A stretch of DNA of 64,000 bases from Protopterus annectens (GCF_019279795.1 NC_056727.1:1208116413-1208180412); one strand, 5' to 3'. Numbered from the stretch's first letter, positions 11,196 to 23,123 are shown. Numbers and translations: made by a program. Notes: a model not told the origin generated them from the letters alone.

Positions 11196-12760
11196 GTACC
11201 CAGAAAGGACCAGGCCTGGCAGCCAATACTGGATTTATCGATTTTTGAACACCTACCTGGACATTCCAAAATTCAAAATGCTGACTTTGCAGCAGGTTCT
11301 GCCCATGCTGGGCAAGAATGCTTGGCTGGTGACTTTAGACCTAAGAGGCATACCTGCACGTCCCAGTAAGACAATCGTGCAGAAGATACCTCAGATTCAA
11401 GGCTGGCTTACTGCATTACCAATTCTCTGCACTGCCCTTTGGCTTATCTACTTGCGCCCAGGGTCTTGCCTGGCACCAGTAATTGCTTTTTGCAGACAAA
11501 GAAGTATACAAATATATCCTTACTTTGGACGACTGTCTCATTCAAGCAGAGAACAAGGACACTTCTTCGAAACCTGGCATTTGAGAAGGCTTCTAACATG
11601 CCTAGGGTACACAGTAAACGAAAAATCACGACTGGGTACCCTCTCAAAAGTTAACATTCCTGGGTGCAAGCTTAGATACAACGACAAGCAGAGGCAACTG
11701 ACTAGTTACTTCAAACTGATGGCAACAAAGACCCAGTCTTCTGCAAGACAGATTCTGCAGGCTCTGGGCTTCATGGCATCCTGCATACTACTAATTCCAT
11801 ATGCAAGACAGCATATGAGGAAACTTCAGTGGTACCTAAAAAGTTTATGGAGTCAACATTCACACAGTCTGGAAACAAGGATTCCTCTCATTCCCTGCCT
11901 GCAACAAGAGTTTCTGTGGTGGGCAAAGGCATGTCACCAAAACATGGGACTGCCCTTCAGTCTACCCCCTGCCAGCCAAACCTTAACAGACGCATCAGAT
12001 TATGCCTGGGGGGCCCACATGGCAGAAAGATGCATTCAGAGCTTATGGACACCAAAACAAATGCATCTGCATATCAACCAGAAAGAGATGCTAGCTGTTC
12101 AGAATGCCCTAACAGCCTTCAGGGACTTACTTCATCCAGGACAACTACTGATAAAGATGGACAGCACCACAGTCATGTGGTATATAAACAAGCAATCCAC
12201 AGTCATGTGGTATATAAACAAGCAAGGGAGGCACACACTCCTACCCCCTTTGCAGATTACCCATGGCACTCTGGGAGACAGCTTTGACCTACCAAATACA
12301 TCTTCAAGCTCAATTCCTGCCAGGAAAACAAAACACTCTGGCAGACTAAGCAGAAACTGTATGGATCCTCAGTCCACAAGTCTTCAGCATAACAGAGAAA
12401 TGGGGGAGCCCAGACATAGATCTATTTGCTTCTCCTCAAAATTATCAATTGAAAAGATTTTGCACAAGGACTTATCACAGACAAGCATGGAAAGTGGACA
12501 CCCTATCCTTCAGTTGGAAAAACTTAATTGTTTACACCTTTCCTCCTCTGCCTCTTCCACCCAAGGTCCTCCTAAAAATCAGACGAGAAGCCAAAGATGA
12601 TATTAATTGCCCCAGACTGTCCCCGCCAATACTGGTTCCCAATCTTAAGAAACTTGTCTCCATACCAAACTTGGACATTGCCTCAAAAGGCCATAACTGC
12701 TGTCCCAGCAAAACAATCGGATCCTGCACAAGCAACTACAGACTCTGAACATGGCAGCAT
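11196..12760 (+). pseudogene. RT (rest), RNase H and methyltransferase-like region of DIRS A1 (fossil)
   Basis: Continues the RT of A1 to the right of the nested A2. Blocks seen: VPRKDQAWQPIL, LLQQVLPMLGKNAWLVTLDL, ALPILCTALW in an alternative frame, a degraded YLDD region near 11520, LTDASDYAWGAHMAERC (start of RNase H, near 11985), TTVMWYINKQ (near 12170), then an acidic DLFAS-like block and YTFPPLPLPP (near 12535). The order is the same as in A2. Broken with several interruptions. Confidence 0.78.
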
Positions 12761-12765
12761 GGCTA

Positions 12766-15196
12766 ATCATGTAGTCATACCACCAACACCACCTCTCAGT
12801 AAAGCTATGATGGATGTCATTTTGGAAGCAAGAAGGCCTAGTACTAGAAAATTTTATGTTGACAAATGGAAGAGATTCTGTGCTTGGAATCAAGCACAAG
12901 GAACTTATACAGCAGAACCAAATATTCCTCTGATATTACAATACTTAAAACTGAGATGCTTGACAAAGGCCTATCTTTCTCATCAATCAAAATCCACGCC
13001 TCTGCCATTTCAGCTCAATACAATACAGAGCCACCAATCTTTTCTCATAGTTTCATAGCTTGGTACTAGGCTATCTGCCCTGGGGCATTTATAAGCTTAG
13101 CCATAGTGATGTGGCTTTCGCCACCCCATGTAATGGTACAAAAGTGTAGAGAATAGGTTTAGAATACTGTGCCTCTGTCTAGTAGTGACACAGTGAAGAC
13201 CCCTGGGGTAAACCAACGATCTCCCATCCACTCGTCAAGATTTCTCTTGGAGAGTCAGTGAGGGGCTCTGCCTAACATGAACTGGGATTCTGTTCCAGAG
13301 TATGGGAAGCCTCTGAGTTATGAATCTGTCCGTCCAGCATGTCCTATTCATATTTGTGCTGAGGTTCAAATCTTTAGCTGTCGTGGTTCTGATGGAAATT
13401 GATTTTTTTGAGGTGGAGCATGTCCATCAATTCCTGATTGGACATGGCCTTGTATTGTATGTCAGGCACAGATCACCTCTGAGTAGGCGATATGCTACTG
13501 AATAGAGTTGGAGTTTCTTTAGTCTAGCAGCATATGACATATGTTGGAGACCCTTGATCCTCTTGGTGAGGTACTTTTGGGGTGTCTCTAGCTGTTGCAA
13601 GTGCCGGGTGAGGTACATACCAAATGGGGCATTGTACTCAATCATGTGCCTGATAAGGGAGGAGTACAGGGGCACAATGACCTCCTTTGATCTGGATGTG
13701 AATCCCTTCATGATAAGGTGGGCAAGTTGGAAAGTCTTTCTAACCACTTTGGCAACGTGGGTGTCAAATGAGAGGTCACTATCGACTTCGGTCCCCAGGT
13801 CTCTGATTACTTTTTCCGTACTCAGTGGGTTACCGCCTATGTGATAATTTGTGGGCACTTGTTTTTCCCAAAGGGGATGACTCTACATTTTTTGGCATTT
13901 AGTTTAAGGCCATGACTCCGGCACCAGTTGTCCGTTTCAATGAGGCCTTTCTGTAGGATGTATGTGTCAGCTGGTGTATCTACTATGGCACCTAGTTTGC
14001 AGTCTTCTGCGAACTTGGTCAGCCACAACCCTCCCATGTTTGCTTTCACATCTGAGAAATAAATGCTGAACAAGAGGGGTCCCAGGACAGAGCCCTGTGG
14101 GACACCACTTGTCACTGGCTTTGAGTCTGACATGGCTCCAGCGATTTTGACTTTATGGGGTTCTATCCTTTAGCCAGTTTGCCACCCATCTTGTGACATA
14201 TGGATTTACATTTAAGCTGTTGAGCTTGTCTATGATGTCAGAGTGGGGTATTGTCGAAAGCTTTAGCCAAGTCCAGGTAGGCTGTATGGACTGCTTTGCC
14301 CTCGTCAATGGCTCTAGTGACTGTTTCAAAAAAGTCAACCAGGTTAAAAAGGCAGGATCTGCCTTTTGCAAAGCCGAACTGGGTGAGATCAAGTGTCTAA
14401 GTCCCCAATGTCTTTATTAGTTCCATCTTTTACTAAAGCAGTATCTTAAAGGAGCCAAAAATTTAAGGCCTCCTAGAAGATCACCATTACCTGCATGGGA
14501 CCTCAATTATGTGTTGGAAAAGCTCATCCTGCCTCCATTTGAACCAGCTGCTACCGCTGATCTAAAGTTCTTATCATGGAAAACAGCTCTGCTAGCAATT
14601 GCTTCAGCAAGAAGAGTTTCAGAGCTACAGGCCCTCATGGCTGTAGAGCCTTTTATCATATTTCTTGTAGACAAGAGTGTCTCTAAAGACAAATCCTACT
14701 TTTATGCCCAAGGTGGTTTCCAAGTGTGGCCCTTAACCAAACAGTTCATCTGCCAACTTTCTATCCAAATCCACAGAACAAAGGGGAGAGAATTCTGCAT
14801 TCCTTGGACGTACGCAGACAGCCAAGATTCTACTTGAGCAGGACTAAAGCTCTAAGAAAAACTGAGCAATTACTAGTGTCCTATGCTAAAGGATCAGAAG
14901 GAAAGGCTATTTCAAAGCAGACCATTTCAAAGTAGATTAACCACTGCATCAGTTTCTGCTACTTACACCATGGTAAATCTGTGCCCAAGGGCATTAGGTC
15001 ACATTCCACCAGAGCTGCAGCTACTTCAGCAGCCTTTCTCAGAGGAGTACCAACCAAAGACATTCTAGAGGCTGCTACTTGGAGTTCTGTTCACACCTTT
15101 ACAAAGCATTACCATTTGCCTCTCTACTCTAAGTCCAGGGCAGGCTTTGCCATTGCAGTGCTGCAGGGCATTATAGCCGCACCTAATGCAGTTTAG
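12766..15196 (+). pseudogene. Tyrosine recombinase gene of DIRS A1, split by CR1-C (fossil)
   Basis: The left part (12766-13044) shows ARRPSTRKFYVDKWKRFCAWNQ. The right part (14425-15196) resumes with LEKLILPPFEPAATADLK, the arginine block ASARRVSELQAL (near 14605), HSTRAAATSAAF (near 15000) and ATWSSVHTFTKHYHL, which holds the presumed catalytic tyrosine (near 15108). The gap between is a reversed CR1. Family knowledge: this enzyme integrates the circular DNA. Broken. Confidence 0.83.
13045..14424 (-). mobile_element. CR1 LINE, 5'-truncated, reversed (CR1-C)
   Basis: The minus strand reads the later RT and C-terminal part of CR1 ORF2: a fragment of LDLAKAFD, MSDSKPVTSGVPQGSVLGP (near 14130 downward), FAEDCKLG, LNAKKC, then the NAPFGMYLTRHLQQLE and RIKGLQHMSYAARLKKLQL blocks. 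It stops at the usual CR1 3' UTR (AGGCTTATAAATGCCC-like), with a tail reading CTATGAAACTATGA on its own strand. The catalytic block is FAED instead of FADD. About 1.4 kb remain, so it was truncated on insertion. ATCTTTT occurs at both edges and may be the target duplication. Several frameshifts. Confidence 0.9.
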
Positions 15197-15218
15197 CTCC
15201 AGCCTCCCAACCATAGCT

Positions 15219-15530
15219 TTGGGATTCTACCCAAATGTAATGACTGCAACAGTGAAACACGAAGAACCTAGTACAGTTGTGTACACTTACCATAAATGTA
15301 GATGTTAGTGTATTCCCTGTTGCAGTCCAGCTTACCCTCCCTCCATCCCCCTGTCATTCTGAAATGTATCTTTCGTTCTGTATCCTTTACAACCTGTGGT
15401 GTAAGGACCCAAGACTTTGGAATTCAGGCAGACTGAGGGCAACCTGCCAGCAGATTACCCAAATGTAATGACAGCAACAGTGAATACACTCTAACATCTA
15501 CATTTATGGTAAGTGTACACAACTGTACTT
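15219..15530 (+). repeat. Internal complementary region and right inverted repeat of DIRS A1
   Basis: 15219-15350 holds two halves: GACTGCAACAGTGAAACACG (complement of a family-A left tip such as 56573-56600) and GTACAGTTGTGTACACTTACC and on (complement of the right tip). The right tip itself follows at about 15470-15530 as the inverted copy of that second half. Between them lies the inverted-repeat body (AAGACTTTGGAATTCAGGCAG). The pair forms a perfect-looking stem of about 55 bp with a loop of roughly 190 bp. Confidence 0.85.
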
Positions 15531-15675
15531 TCTGCATACAGATTCCTTGGGTGGCAGATAAGACTACCTGGTATCCCCATTTGTCTAAGAACTTTCCAAA
15601 GTTTATGGTCTACACACTTGGATTTTGAAGTAAGCAAAGGAGAAGTAAAATATTCTTCTGCAACTCCCTTGATAA

Positions 15676-15850
15676 GTTGTCTATCTCGCCTTCATTCTTG
15701 CTGGATGGTTCGGAGCCGATCCTCGGCTCCGACTCTGCCACTCTAAAAAGCTCGAGAGCTAGTTCCACCGGCTCGAGGTTCCCTTGTATCCCACAATGCT
15801 AGGCGGTAACTCCTCAGATCTCGTTTGCCGCTACAGCGATCGAGGTGCGT
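15676..15850 (+). repeat. Left inverted terminal repeat of DIRS B1
   Basis: Starts with GTTGTCTATCTCGCCTTC. The body (GGCTCCGACTCTGCCACTC, then GCTCGAGAGCTAGTTCCACC) is matched in reverse complement at 21690-21840. The first 30 bases are matched again by the inverted half of the internal region near 21418-21450. Confidence 0.92.
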
Positions 15851-16159
15851 TCCTACCGGCTCGGGTTAGTTTTTGAAAAACTAGTTTTTTCTTAGTTTTT
15901 TTCCCCTTTTTAAGTTAGCTTTTCTAAATAGTTTTATACTGTGAGTAGTCCCATCCCATTCCCAGTAAATGTTTTCCCTTTTTCCTAAAACTCACCAAAA
16001 ACTTTTTTTCCCTTGGGCCTTAGGCCCAGTCCCTCCCATCCTAGTAGTGAGTGACTGTGTTTATAGGGATTTGTTTGTCTAACTTAATTTAATTTGGTTT
16101 AAATTAATTTCTAAGTGTAATCTGTGTGTGTTTGTGTGGTTACACTTCTTTTCTTAGAC

Positions 16160-18420
16160 ATGTCTAAGGACTCAAAGGTCTCGGGCTTTAAGAAGTGTGA
16201 CTCGTGCTGTCAGAAGATGTCTCTGACAGACGGTCACACTTCTTGTGTGTACTGCCTGGGACCTTTGCACCTGCAGGACTCATGTGCTGTTTGCCATGGC
16301 TTCAGCCCTAGAGTCCTGCAGGAGCGCAAAAATAAGCTCATTCTGAGGGGCTTATTGAAGCCTGAGGGTCCCCCGACTCAGTCTTCGGGGAAACCCTCGA
16401 AGCCTACCAGACTGTCGGCTCCGGTCTCTGAGTAGTCTTCTGGGGCTTCGAAGGCTGTTCGAACATCGGCTCCGGCCAGAGCAGATGAGACTCTAACTCT
16501 TTTGTACCTGCTATTTCCTCTACTCCGGCCGGAGCAGAGGCAGACACTGGTGAGTTGGCTCCGATCAGGTTGTCGGAACCGACCTCCAGAAAAGGTCCCG
16601 GTCACCATCTATCAGCTCTGTTCATTCGGCTCCAGCATCTCCATTGCTGTCTGAACGGAGCCATAGATCTCACTCCTCTAGGTCGTCGAGACATTCTGAT
16701 CATGACCTTCAGAGAGTAGTGAGTCGACTTAAGTCCGAGGCACTGGCCCAGATGCTTCAAAGCCCGACTCAACAGTCGATAGCTAATCCCATCATTCAGA
16801 ATATTCCTCCTCAGACTCCTGTGAGTTCGGAGCCGGGGCGGCTCGGACCCGAGACTGTGGCTGCGTCGGAACCGATACCTTTGTCTTCGGTACCGTCGTC
16901 TGCTCAGATTTCTTCCTTGGAGGAATCTCGGCGCCAGATTTCCCTCGTCGGCTCTGAGGGGGCGAGTGGCATCGGACCCTTGTCCGACCCCGCTCTCCCT
17001 CTCGGTGCTTCGGCACTGGTGAGTTCGGCTCCGACATCGGCCTCGGAGCCATCACTGTCGGTGCCGGGGGAGGTTTTCAGCTTTTCGGAGCGGAGACCTC
17101 CGGCCCTGCCTGACAGGGGTGCCTTCGAGGTCATGAGGAGCGTGTTAGAACCTGGTTCAACCCCACAGTCGGCTCCATCTGCCCCCCACCTCCACGGTGC
17201 CTCCGGTGATTTCTGCTCACTCTCTCATCCCGGATCGCAGAGAGCCAGCTCCTCAAGTATCCCCAGTGGGGATCTCCTCCTCTTCTGAGGCCTCTCCTGA
17301 CCCGGTAGGAGAGCCTCCTAGGAAGAGGCAGTGCAAGAGGAAGCACATAGACTCCCCTGAGTCTGTCACCTCTGACACAGATTTAGAGGATTCTGAAGGT
17401 TCCCCTCGTTCCCCCTCTGAAGATGTCTCTTTTGCAGACATCCTCGAGATCTTAAAACAGAGGGGGAATTGGCCGGCCCTCAACCCTTCAGAGGATGAAT
17501 CTGTGTATCATGAGGCGTTTGGCTCTCGCTCTTCCACCTCCTGGGTGTCCCCTCCTTTTGACCCCCTTATGCAGGTGGTGGCAAAGAAGGCCTGGACGGC
17601 TCCTGACTCTGTGGATCCCACCCCCAGGAGACCTTCAAAGTTTATCACCGCCCCCAGGGACAAGGAGTTTTTGACCAAAGGCGTCTCTGTGGATGCTATG
17701 GTGGTGGCTGCAGCCACCAAGAAGGAGCTAGCAGATCCTTCAGTGCCTGTCTATCCTCCTAACAAGGAGTCTAGGACTATGGACAGGTACGGGAAGCGGA
17801 TGTTCTCGTCGGCGACCTTTTCTATGCACTCGCTGAACTACCTGTGTCATTTCACTCGTCTCCAGAGAGATTTGATCAAGGAAGCGAGTGAAATGTTAAA
17901 GGACCCAACAGCTGCGGGTTTTCAGGACAGGATGAACTCTCAGCTGGCTACCCTCAATTCAATAGTTAACTCCTCCATGCGCCTCCTTTCGTACGCGGCT
18001 GATGGAGCGAGTAGAGCAGCAGGTACAGGTGTGGCCTTGCGTCGGCACGCCTGGATGCGGTTATGTAATTTTGCGGACCCTTTCAAGGCATCCTTCACTA
18101 ACTCCCCGTTTGATGTATCATCCCTCTTTGGTCCTCAAGTGAAGGAAACCCTGGCTAGGTGCGAGATGGAAGGCAAGACTCTTTCTGCCGTTGGGGAGTC
18201 TGTTTTTCTACCCCTTCTAGGCCTTACCCCAAAGGCCAGAAGGGGGGAAAGATGTGGTTCCGCAAACAATCTCAAGGAGCATTGCCTGACGCACAGAGTC
18301 GATTCCCCTCTAGAGGCAGAAGGGGGAACAATAATGGTAGACACCGCCCTAGAGGCAGAGGGGGCCCGCAGAATCAGGGCAGTCGAGAAACCTTTTCCGA
18401 CAAGCCCTTTCAGCATCCCT
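16160..18420 (+). pseudogene. Gag-like gene of DIRS B1 (fossil)
   Basis: Begins at an ATG after a TG-rich leader. The N-terminus has a clear zinc-type cluster: KKCDSCCQKM, then SCVYCLGPLHLQDSCAVCHG (cysteines and histidine near residues 13-52). A long Ser/Pro/Glu-rich middle follows. The conserved core has PPNKESRTMDRYGKRM, SLNYLCHFTRLQRD and RRHAWMRLCNFADPFKASF. The tail is basic and Gly/Arg-rich (RGRRGNNNGRHRPRGRGG). Family A has the same core in distant form. It would package element RNA. Broken in this copy, though the core from about 17200 reads for several hundred codons. Confidence 0.88.
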
Positions 18421-20340
18421 GAGGTGTTGCCCGACTGTCCACCTTCGGAGGCAGTCGGGGGAAGATTATCTCTGTACCCAGAAGCCTGGCAATCCCTAAC
18501 TCAAGACAAGTGGGTACAGACTATCATTTCCGAAGGCTATACAATCCCGTTCTTTCGCTTTCCAAACCAAGCAAAAAAATCCCTTCCAGACGTTCCACCC
18601 AGTCAAAGGGGGCAAGCAGCTTTAGAAATATCAAAGCTGCTTGCAAAAAGAGCCATTCAGCCAGTTCCAGCAGACCAACAAGGATCCGGAATCTACTCCA
18701 AATTCTTTTTGGTTCCAAAGAAAACGGGACTGGAGACCCATTTTGGATCTCAGCAACTTGAACAAGTCTGTCAAGAAAACAAAATTTCGGATGGTCACAC
18801 TGCAGTCCATTCTACCCCTTTTGGGACGGGACAACTGGATGTGTTCTATAGATCTCCAGGATGCGTACTACCACATCAAAATGAGCAGAAGCTCCAGGAG
18901 TTTTCTCCGCTTCAGGCTGGGAACCAGTCATTTTCAATTCAGGGCCCTGCCCTTTGGTCTCACTACAGCCCCCCGAGTGTTTACCAAATGTATGGCAGTG
19001 GTCGCCTCTCATCTGAGACATCAAGGATTCCAGGTGTTTCCATATCTAGACGACTGGCTCCTTACAGCCCCCACCAAGCATCTTCTGCTTCTCGCCAGAG
19101 ACTATACCTTTCACACATGTCAGACATTAGGCATTTCAATAAATTACGAAAAGTCTGTTTTGTCGCCTTGTCATGTTACGTTCATAGGCGCAAATCTAGA
19201 CACGGTCAGCATGTCAGCCAGACTCACAGAGCAGAGAATAGCGGACATACACAGACAAGTCTCTCTTGTCTTGCAAAGCAGCAAAATCAGAGTCAGACTA
19301 GTCCTGAAGGTCTTAGGGTTAATGGCGGCTGCTATCCCTCTTCTTCCTTTAGCCAGGTTCCATATGAGAATTTTACAATGGATGCTCTTCACTCAATGGT
19401 CGTACCAACAACTTCCAATGTCCCATGCCATTGCGATAACACAATCGTGCAGGAATCATCTTTCTTGGTGGATCACACCCCCCCCAGCTCTTCCTAGGAA
19501 GACCTTTTGTTCCTCCCCCTCCGGTTGCTACACTGACAACGGCCGCCTCCCTGATCGGGTGGGGGGGGGGGCATTACCAGGGCAGGACGGTCCAGGGCAT
19601 ATTGTAACCTTTTGAACGCCACTTGCACATAAATGTCCTAGAAATGAGAGCAGTGCTTCTAGCGTTGCAAGCCCTACAAGACTCTCTTCCCAAAGGGAGT
19701 ATAGCATTTCAGACGGACAATATGTCTGTAGTGTGATACATCAACAAACAGGGCAGAACCAGATCCTACCCCCTATGTCGAGAGGCACTCAGACTATGGC
19801 AATGGGCGATTTCTTCTCAGCGGTTTCTGTTAGCAACGCACATTCCCGGGAAGTCCAATGTAATTGCGGACAAATTGAGCAGAGCTATTCTCATGCCTCA
19901 CGAGTGGTCTCTGAAAAATTCAGTGTTGGACAAAATCTTTCGAAAGTGGGGCCGGCCTTGCTGCGACCTTTTCGCTACTCCCCAAAACAGCAAGTGCGAC
20001 TATTATTTCACCCTCTTTCCCCAACCAGGCCATCCCAGCAGAGACGCTCTAGTCCACGTTTGGCCCTGGGGACTTTTGTATGCTTTCCCTCCCTCTCCGC
20101 TGATATCTCAACTAATACAGAAAGCCATCGCTCAGAAAGCTTCCATGATCCTCATTGCCCCTTACTGGCCTTGACAGATTTGGTTCCCATTTCTTCACCG
20201 TTATCTGCTGGAGCAACCCTGGCATCTGGACCCAGTTCCAGACCTCTTGACCCACCAGTCGGGTCAGTTGCACCACTCCCTCCCTTCTCTGAACCTCACG
20301 GCATGGTTTCTCCAATTCCAACTCTAGCCAGGCTTCCCCT
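18421..20340 (+). pseudogene. RT, RNase H and methyltransferase-like region of DIRS B1 (fossil)
   Basis: RT blocks in order: GSGIYSKFFLVPKKTG, ILDLSNLNKSV, CSIDLQDAYYHIKM (near 18845), ALPFGLTTAPRVFTKCMAVVA and the catalytic YLDDWLL (near 19043). A connection segment with LKVLGLMAAAIPLLPLARFHMR follows, then RNase H with HLNVLEMRA-type and TDNMSV-type blocks (near 19640-19730). The DLFATPQN block with YAFPPSPLISQL and MILIAPYWP closes the region (19960-20174). Domain order matches the known DIRS polyprotein. Broken. Confidence 0.88.
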
Positions 20341-20349
20341 AATATCTCA

Positions 20350-21410
20350 CTCAGTCTGAGATATTTTAATAGCCTCTCATAAATCTTCCGATATTTTAAT
20401 AGCCTCTCATAAATCTTCCACTAGGAAGATTTATCATAGTAAATGGAAACGTTTTTCCTATTGGGCGCATTCAAAGGATATAGATCCTTTCACTGCTTCC
20501 ATTCATTCAGTTCTAGATTTTCTAGCCGAACTTTTCCACTCAGGTTAGTCTCCTTCTACCATCAAGGTTCAATTGGCAGCTATATCCAACTTTCATGTTG
20601 GAATCTCAGAGTCCTCCATTATGTCTCAAACCCTGCAAGGCCTTTTTAAAGGGAGTTTTTCTCCTCAAACCTCCTATCCGGGATCCTCCTCCTCTGTGAG
20701 ATCTCAACTTAGTTCTGACATCCTTGATTCTTCCCCCCTTTGAACCTGCTGCTTCATGCTCAATGAAATTGCTATCTTGGAAGACTCTCTTTTTGGTAGC
20801 TATTACTTCAGCCAGAAGAGTCTCTGAAATTCATGCTCTGTGTAGTCGATCCCCTTATCTTTTGTTTCATAAGGATAGGGTGTCCTTACGTACCAACCCA
20901 TCCTTTTTGCCTAAGGTAGTTTCTCCGGCAAATTTGAATCAAGCCATTGATCTTCCTGTGTTTTTTCCTAACTATTCCAACAGATCAGCACAAAAATTGC
21001 ATTGGTTAGACGTTCATCGCCAACTTGGGTACTATTTGGACAGGACCAAACAATGTAGAAAGTCTGATCAACTGTTTGTTTCCTATGCAGAAGGCAGAAT
21101 GGGCCTTCCAGTTTCTAAAGTATCTCTTTCTAGATGGCTTACTTCATTGATTACATTTGTGTATGAGATCAGAGATCAGACATCAACAATTGCCAACCAA
21201 ACCCAGGGCTCATTCAACTAGAGCTTTAGCTACATCTATAGCTTTCCAAGACAGACTGCCTATTGATTCCATTTGTGCAGCAGCTACTTGGGCTTCTCCC
21301 AATACCTTCATTTCTCATAAGTTGGACTTGGCCTCTAGAGGCCGAGCCAACTTTGGTTCCACTGTACTCAAGAGTCTGTTCGATAGGCCACCCGGGACAA
21401 GGTGCTAGGG
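20350..21410 (+). pseudogene. Tyrosine recombinase gene of DIRS B1 (fossil)
   Basis: The N-terminal part carries STRKIYHSKWKRFSYWAH-like text. The catalytic part (from about 20724) shows LPPFEPAASCSMKLLSWKT, the arginine block TSARRVSEIHAL (near 20806), LRTNPSFLPKV, the HRQLGYYLDRTK segment, and the HSTRALATSIAF box (near 21210). ATWASPNTFISH follows; family relatives carry the catalytic tyrosine right after such a histidine. Broken. Confidence 0.87.
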
Positions 21411-21413
21411 ACG

Positions 21414-21530
21414 CGGTCCCATCCAGCAAGAATGAAGGCGAGATGGACAACTTAACATTTAGAAGTTATGTACCTACCATAACGTTCCATGTTGGTTGTC
21501 TTCTTCTCGCCTTCTTTCTTGTGTCCCACC
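21414..21530 (+). repeat. Internal complementary region of DIRS B1
   Basis: The first half, CCATCCAGCAAGAATGAAGG to about 21452, is the reverse complement of the element's left tip. The second half, TTAGAAGTTATGTACCTACC through TCTCGCCTTCTTTCTTG, is the reverse complement of its right tip at 21815-21878. The middle reads ACTTAACATTTAG and should be the joined-end junction of the circle. Confidence 0.92.
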
Positions 21531-21689
21531 CTCCTTCCCCCTACCCTGGACAGACCTAGAGGAGTTTGTTTGACCTTTATTTTTCTACCACCTCTATTTA
21601 TATGTATTAGGACACCCTTTAGGCATCCTATAGAGGTGGGTTATCCATTTTCTTCCATTTGATGGAACTTTTTCCTAGCTGGGCCTAGC

Positions 21690-21878
21690 TTACAAACGCG
21701 ATCTGAGGAGTTACCGCCTAGCATTGTGGGATATAGGGGAGCCTCGAGCCGGTGGAACTAGCTCTTGAGCTTTTAGAGTGGCCGAGTCTGAGCCGAGGAT
21801 CGGCTCCGAACCATCCAGCAAGAAAGAAGGCGCGAAGACAACTAACATGGAACGTTATGGTAGGTACATAACTTCTAA
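21690..21878 (+). repeat. Right inverted terminal repeat of DIRS B1
   Basis: Reverse complement of 15676-15850 (for example CGATCTGAGGAGTTACCGCC and GAGCCGAGGATCGGCTCCG), followed by an extra tip ending in GGTACATAACTTCTAA. The tip is matched only in the internal complementary region. Confidence 0.9.
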
Positions 21879-23123
21879 TTTTCTCTGAGTGGGATGTCAG
21901 CAGCTTGATCTTTGGTGACTCTGCCCTTTCTGACACCAACTTGTTTATCTGTCAGTTCTCTGTGCGTATAGTGCTGGAGTCTAACTTCCAGGTTCTTGAG
22001 TATTACCTTGTTCACATGTGAAGCAAGTGTACTTGCTCAATAGAGTACTAGTTTAGGATCGTAGGTTTATTAGGCTATTGGCCCTAAGGTCTCTACAAGC
22101 GGAGCTATGTTGTACACTTCCCTTATGGACCAAGATATATGTTTGCATGCATATCTAAGATCAGCGCCAGCTGCCTCTAGGAGGGACATAGGTGAAACCC
22201 CCAGTGTAAATTTATGGTTTCCCGTCCAGTTGTCCAGGTTACACTTAAGTAGGGTCATTGAGGAGCTCTGTTTTACATAATTAGAGGAGTTTGCTCCAGA
22301 GGAGTGGAGACCTGTGGGAGATGCATCTGTCTCTCCAGCATGTCCTGTTAATATTGCAGACTAAGTTAAGATCCCTAGAGGGACTCAAGGCAAGGTCTGA
22401 GGCTGCTTTGTAGGCCAGGCACAAGTCGTCGCTAAGCAGTCTATACGATACTGAATAAAGTGATGGGGCCTTATTTAGGTCATGTGTTGTAATGTTCTTG
22501 ATGAGAAGCCTCTGAGGTGTCTCCAGTTGCTGCAGATGTCTGGTAAGGTGTGTACAGAAGGGAGCATTGTACTCTATTGGTCTGAGAGCTGAGTACAGGG
22601 GAGTTTATAACATTCTAAGCTTTGGATGCTATACCTGCTTATGAGGTGTGCAGCGTAGAAGGACTTTCTTACTACTGTAGACACCTGATGATCAAAATTA
22701 AGGCTGCTATTTACTTGCGTTCCTAAATCTCTCGCCACTGGTTTTGAACTTTGGGGGGGGGGGGGGTATTATTAATTTTGTAATTGGCAGGGGTTTCTCC
22801 TTTTCCAAAGGGGAGGTTTTATGCATTTAGTTGGTGTCCTTGGCTTTGACACCAGTCATTTGCTTGTGTGAGCCCATTTTGTAGTATGTTGACATCTTTG
22901 GGAGATTCGATGATTGCACCCAGTTTGTAGTCATTAGCAAATTTGGTAAGCCATAGGCCATCTGTTTCGCCTGGACATCTGAAAAAGATACTAAACATTA
23001 GGGTTGCCTGACCCTGATTCTTGTGAAACACCACTGGTAATAAATCTGCTAGTAGAGTTGGCTTCCCCAATTTTAATTGTGCGTTTTCTGTTTGTGAGCC
23101 GGTTGGCAACCCATCTAGTGACA

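Larger units (their letters stand above)
3896..15530 (+). mobile_element. DIRS-type retroelement, family A, copy A1 (interrupted, 5' end outside window)
   Basis: Fossil tyrosine-recombinase retroelement. Visible parts in order: Gag (about 4170-5360), start of RT (to 5647), rest of RT and RNase H (11196-12300), methyltransferase-like block (to about 12760), recombinase (12766-13044 and 14425-15196), internal complementary region (15219-15350) and right inverted repeat (15405-15530). Three elements sit inside it: CR1-A before 3896, DIRS A2 at 5648-11195 and CR1-C at 13045-14424. The left inverted repeat and leader must lie left of the window. It is older than A2, which landed in it. It is broken, with well over ten interruptions besides the three insertions. 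Confidence 0.85.
15676..21878 (+). mobile_element. DIRS-type retroelement, family B, copy B1 (both ends present)
   Basis: Fossil of about 6.2 kb with left inverted repeat (15676-15850), leader, Gag (16160-18420), RT, RNase H and methyltransferase-like region (18421-20340), recombinase (20350-21410), internal complementary region (21414-21530) and right inverted repeat (21690-21878). Left and right repeats differ by only a few percent by eye, so it is fairly young. A GTT lies at the left edge. It is broken, with perhaps five to eight interruptions; the Gag core and RT are well preserved. The flanks (15531-15675 and 21879-22050) show no recognisable feature. Confidence 0.93.

Noticed and set aside
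3896-15530. Retrovirus or Ty3-like LTR element
   Set aside because: The ends are inverted, not direct repeats; there is no DDE integrase or protease block; a tyrosine recombinase and an internal complementary region are present. These are DIRS traits.
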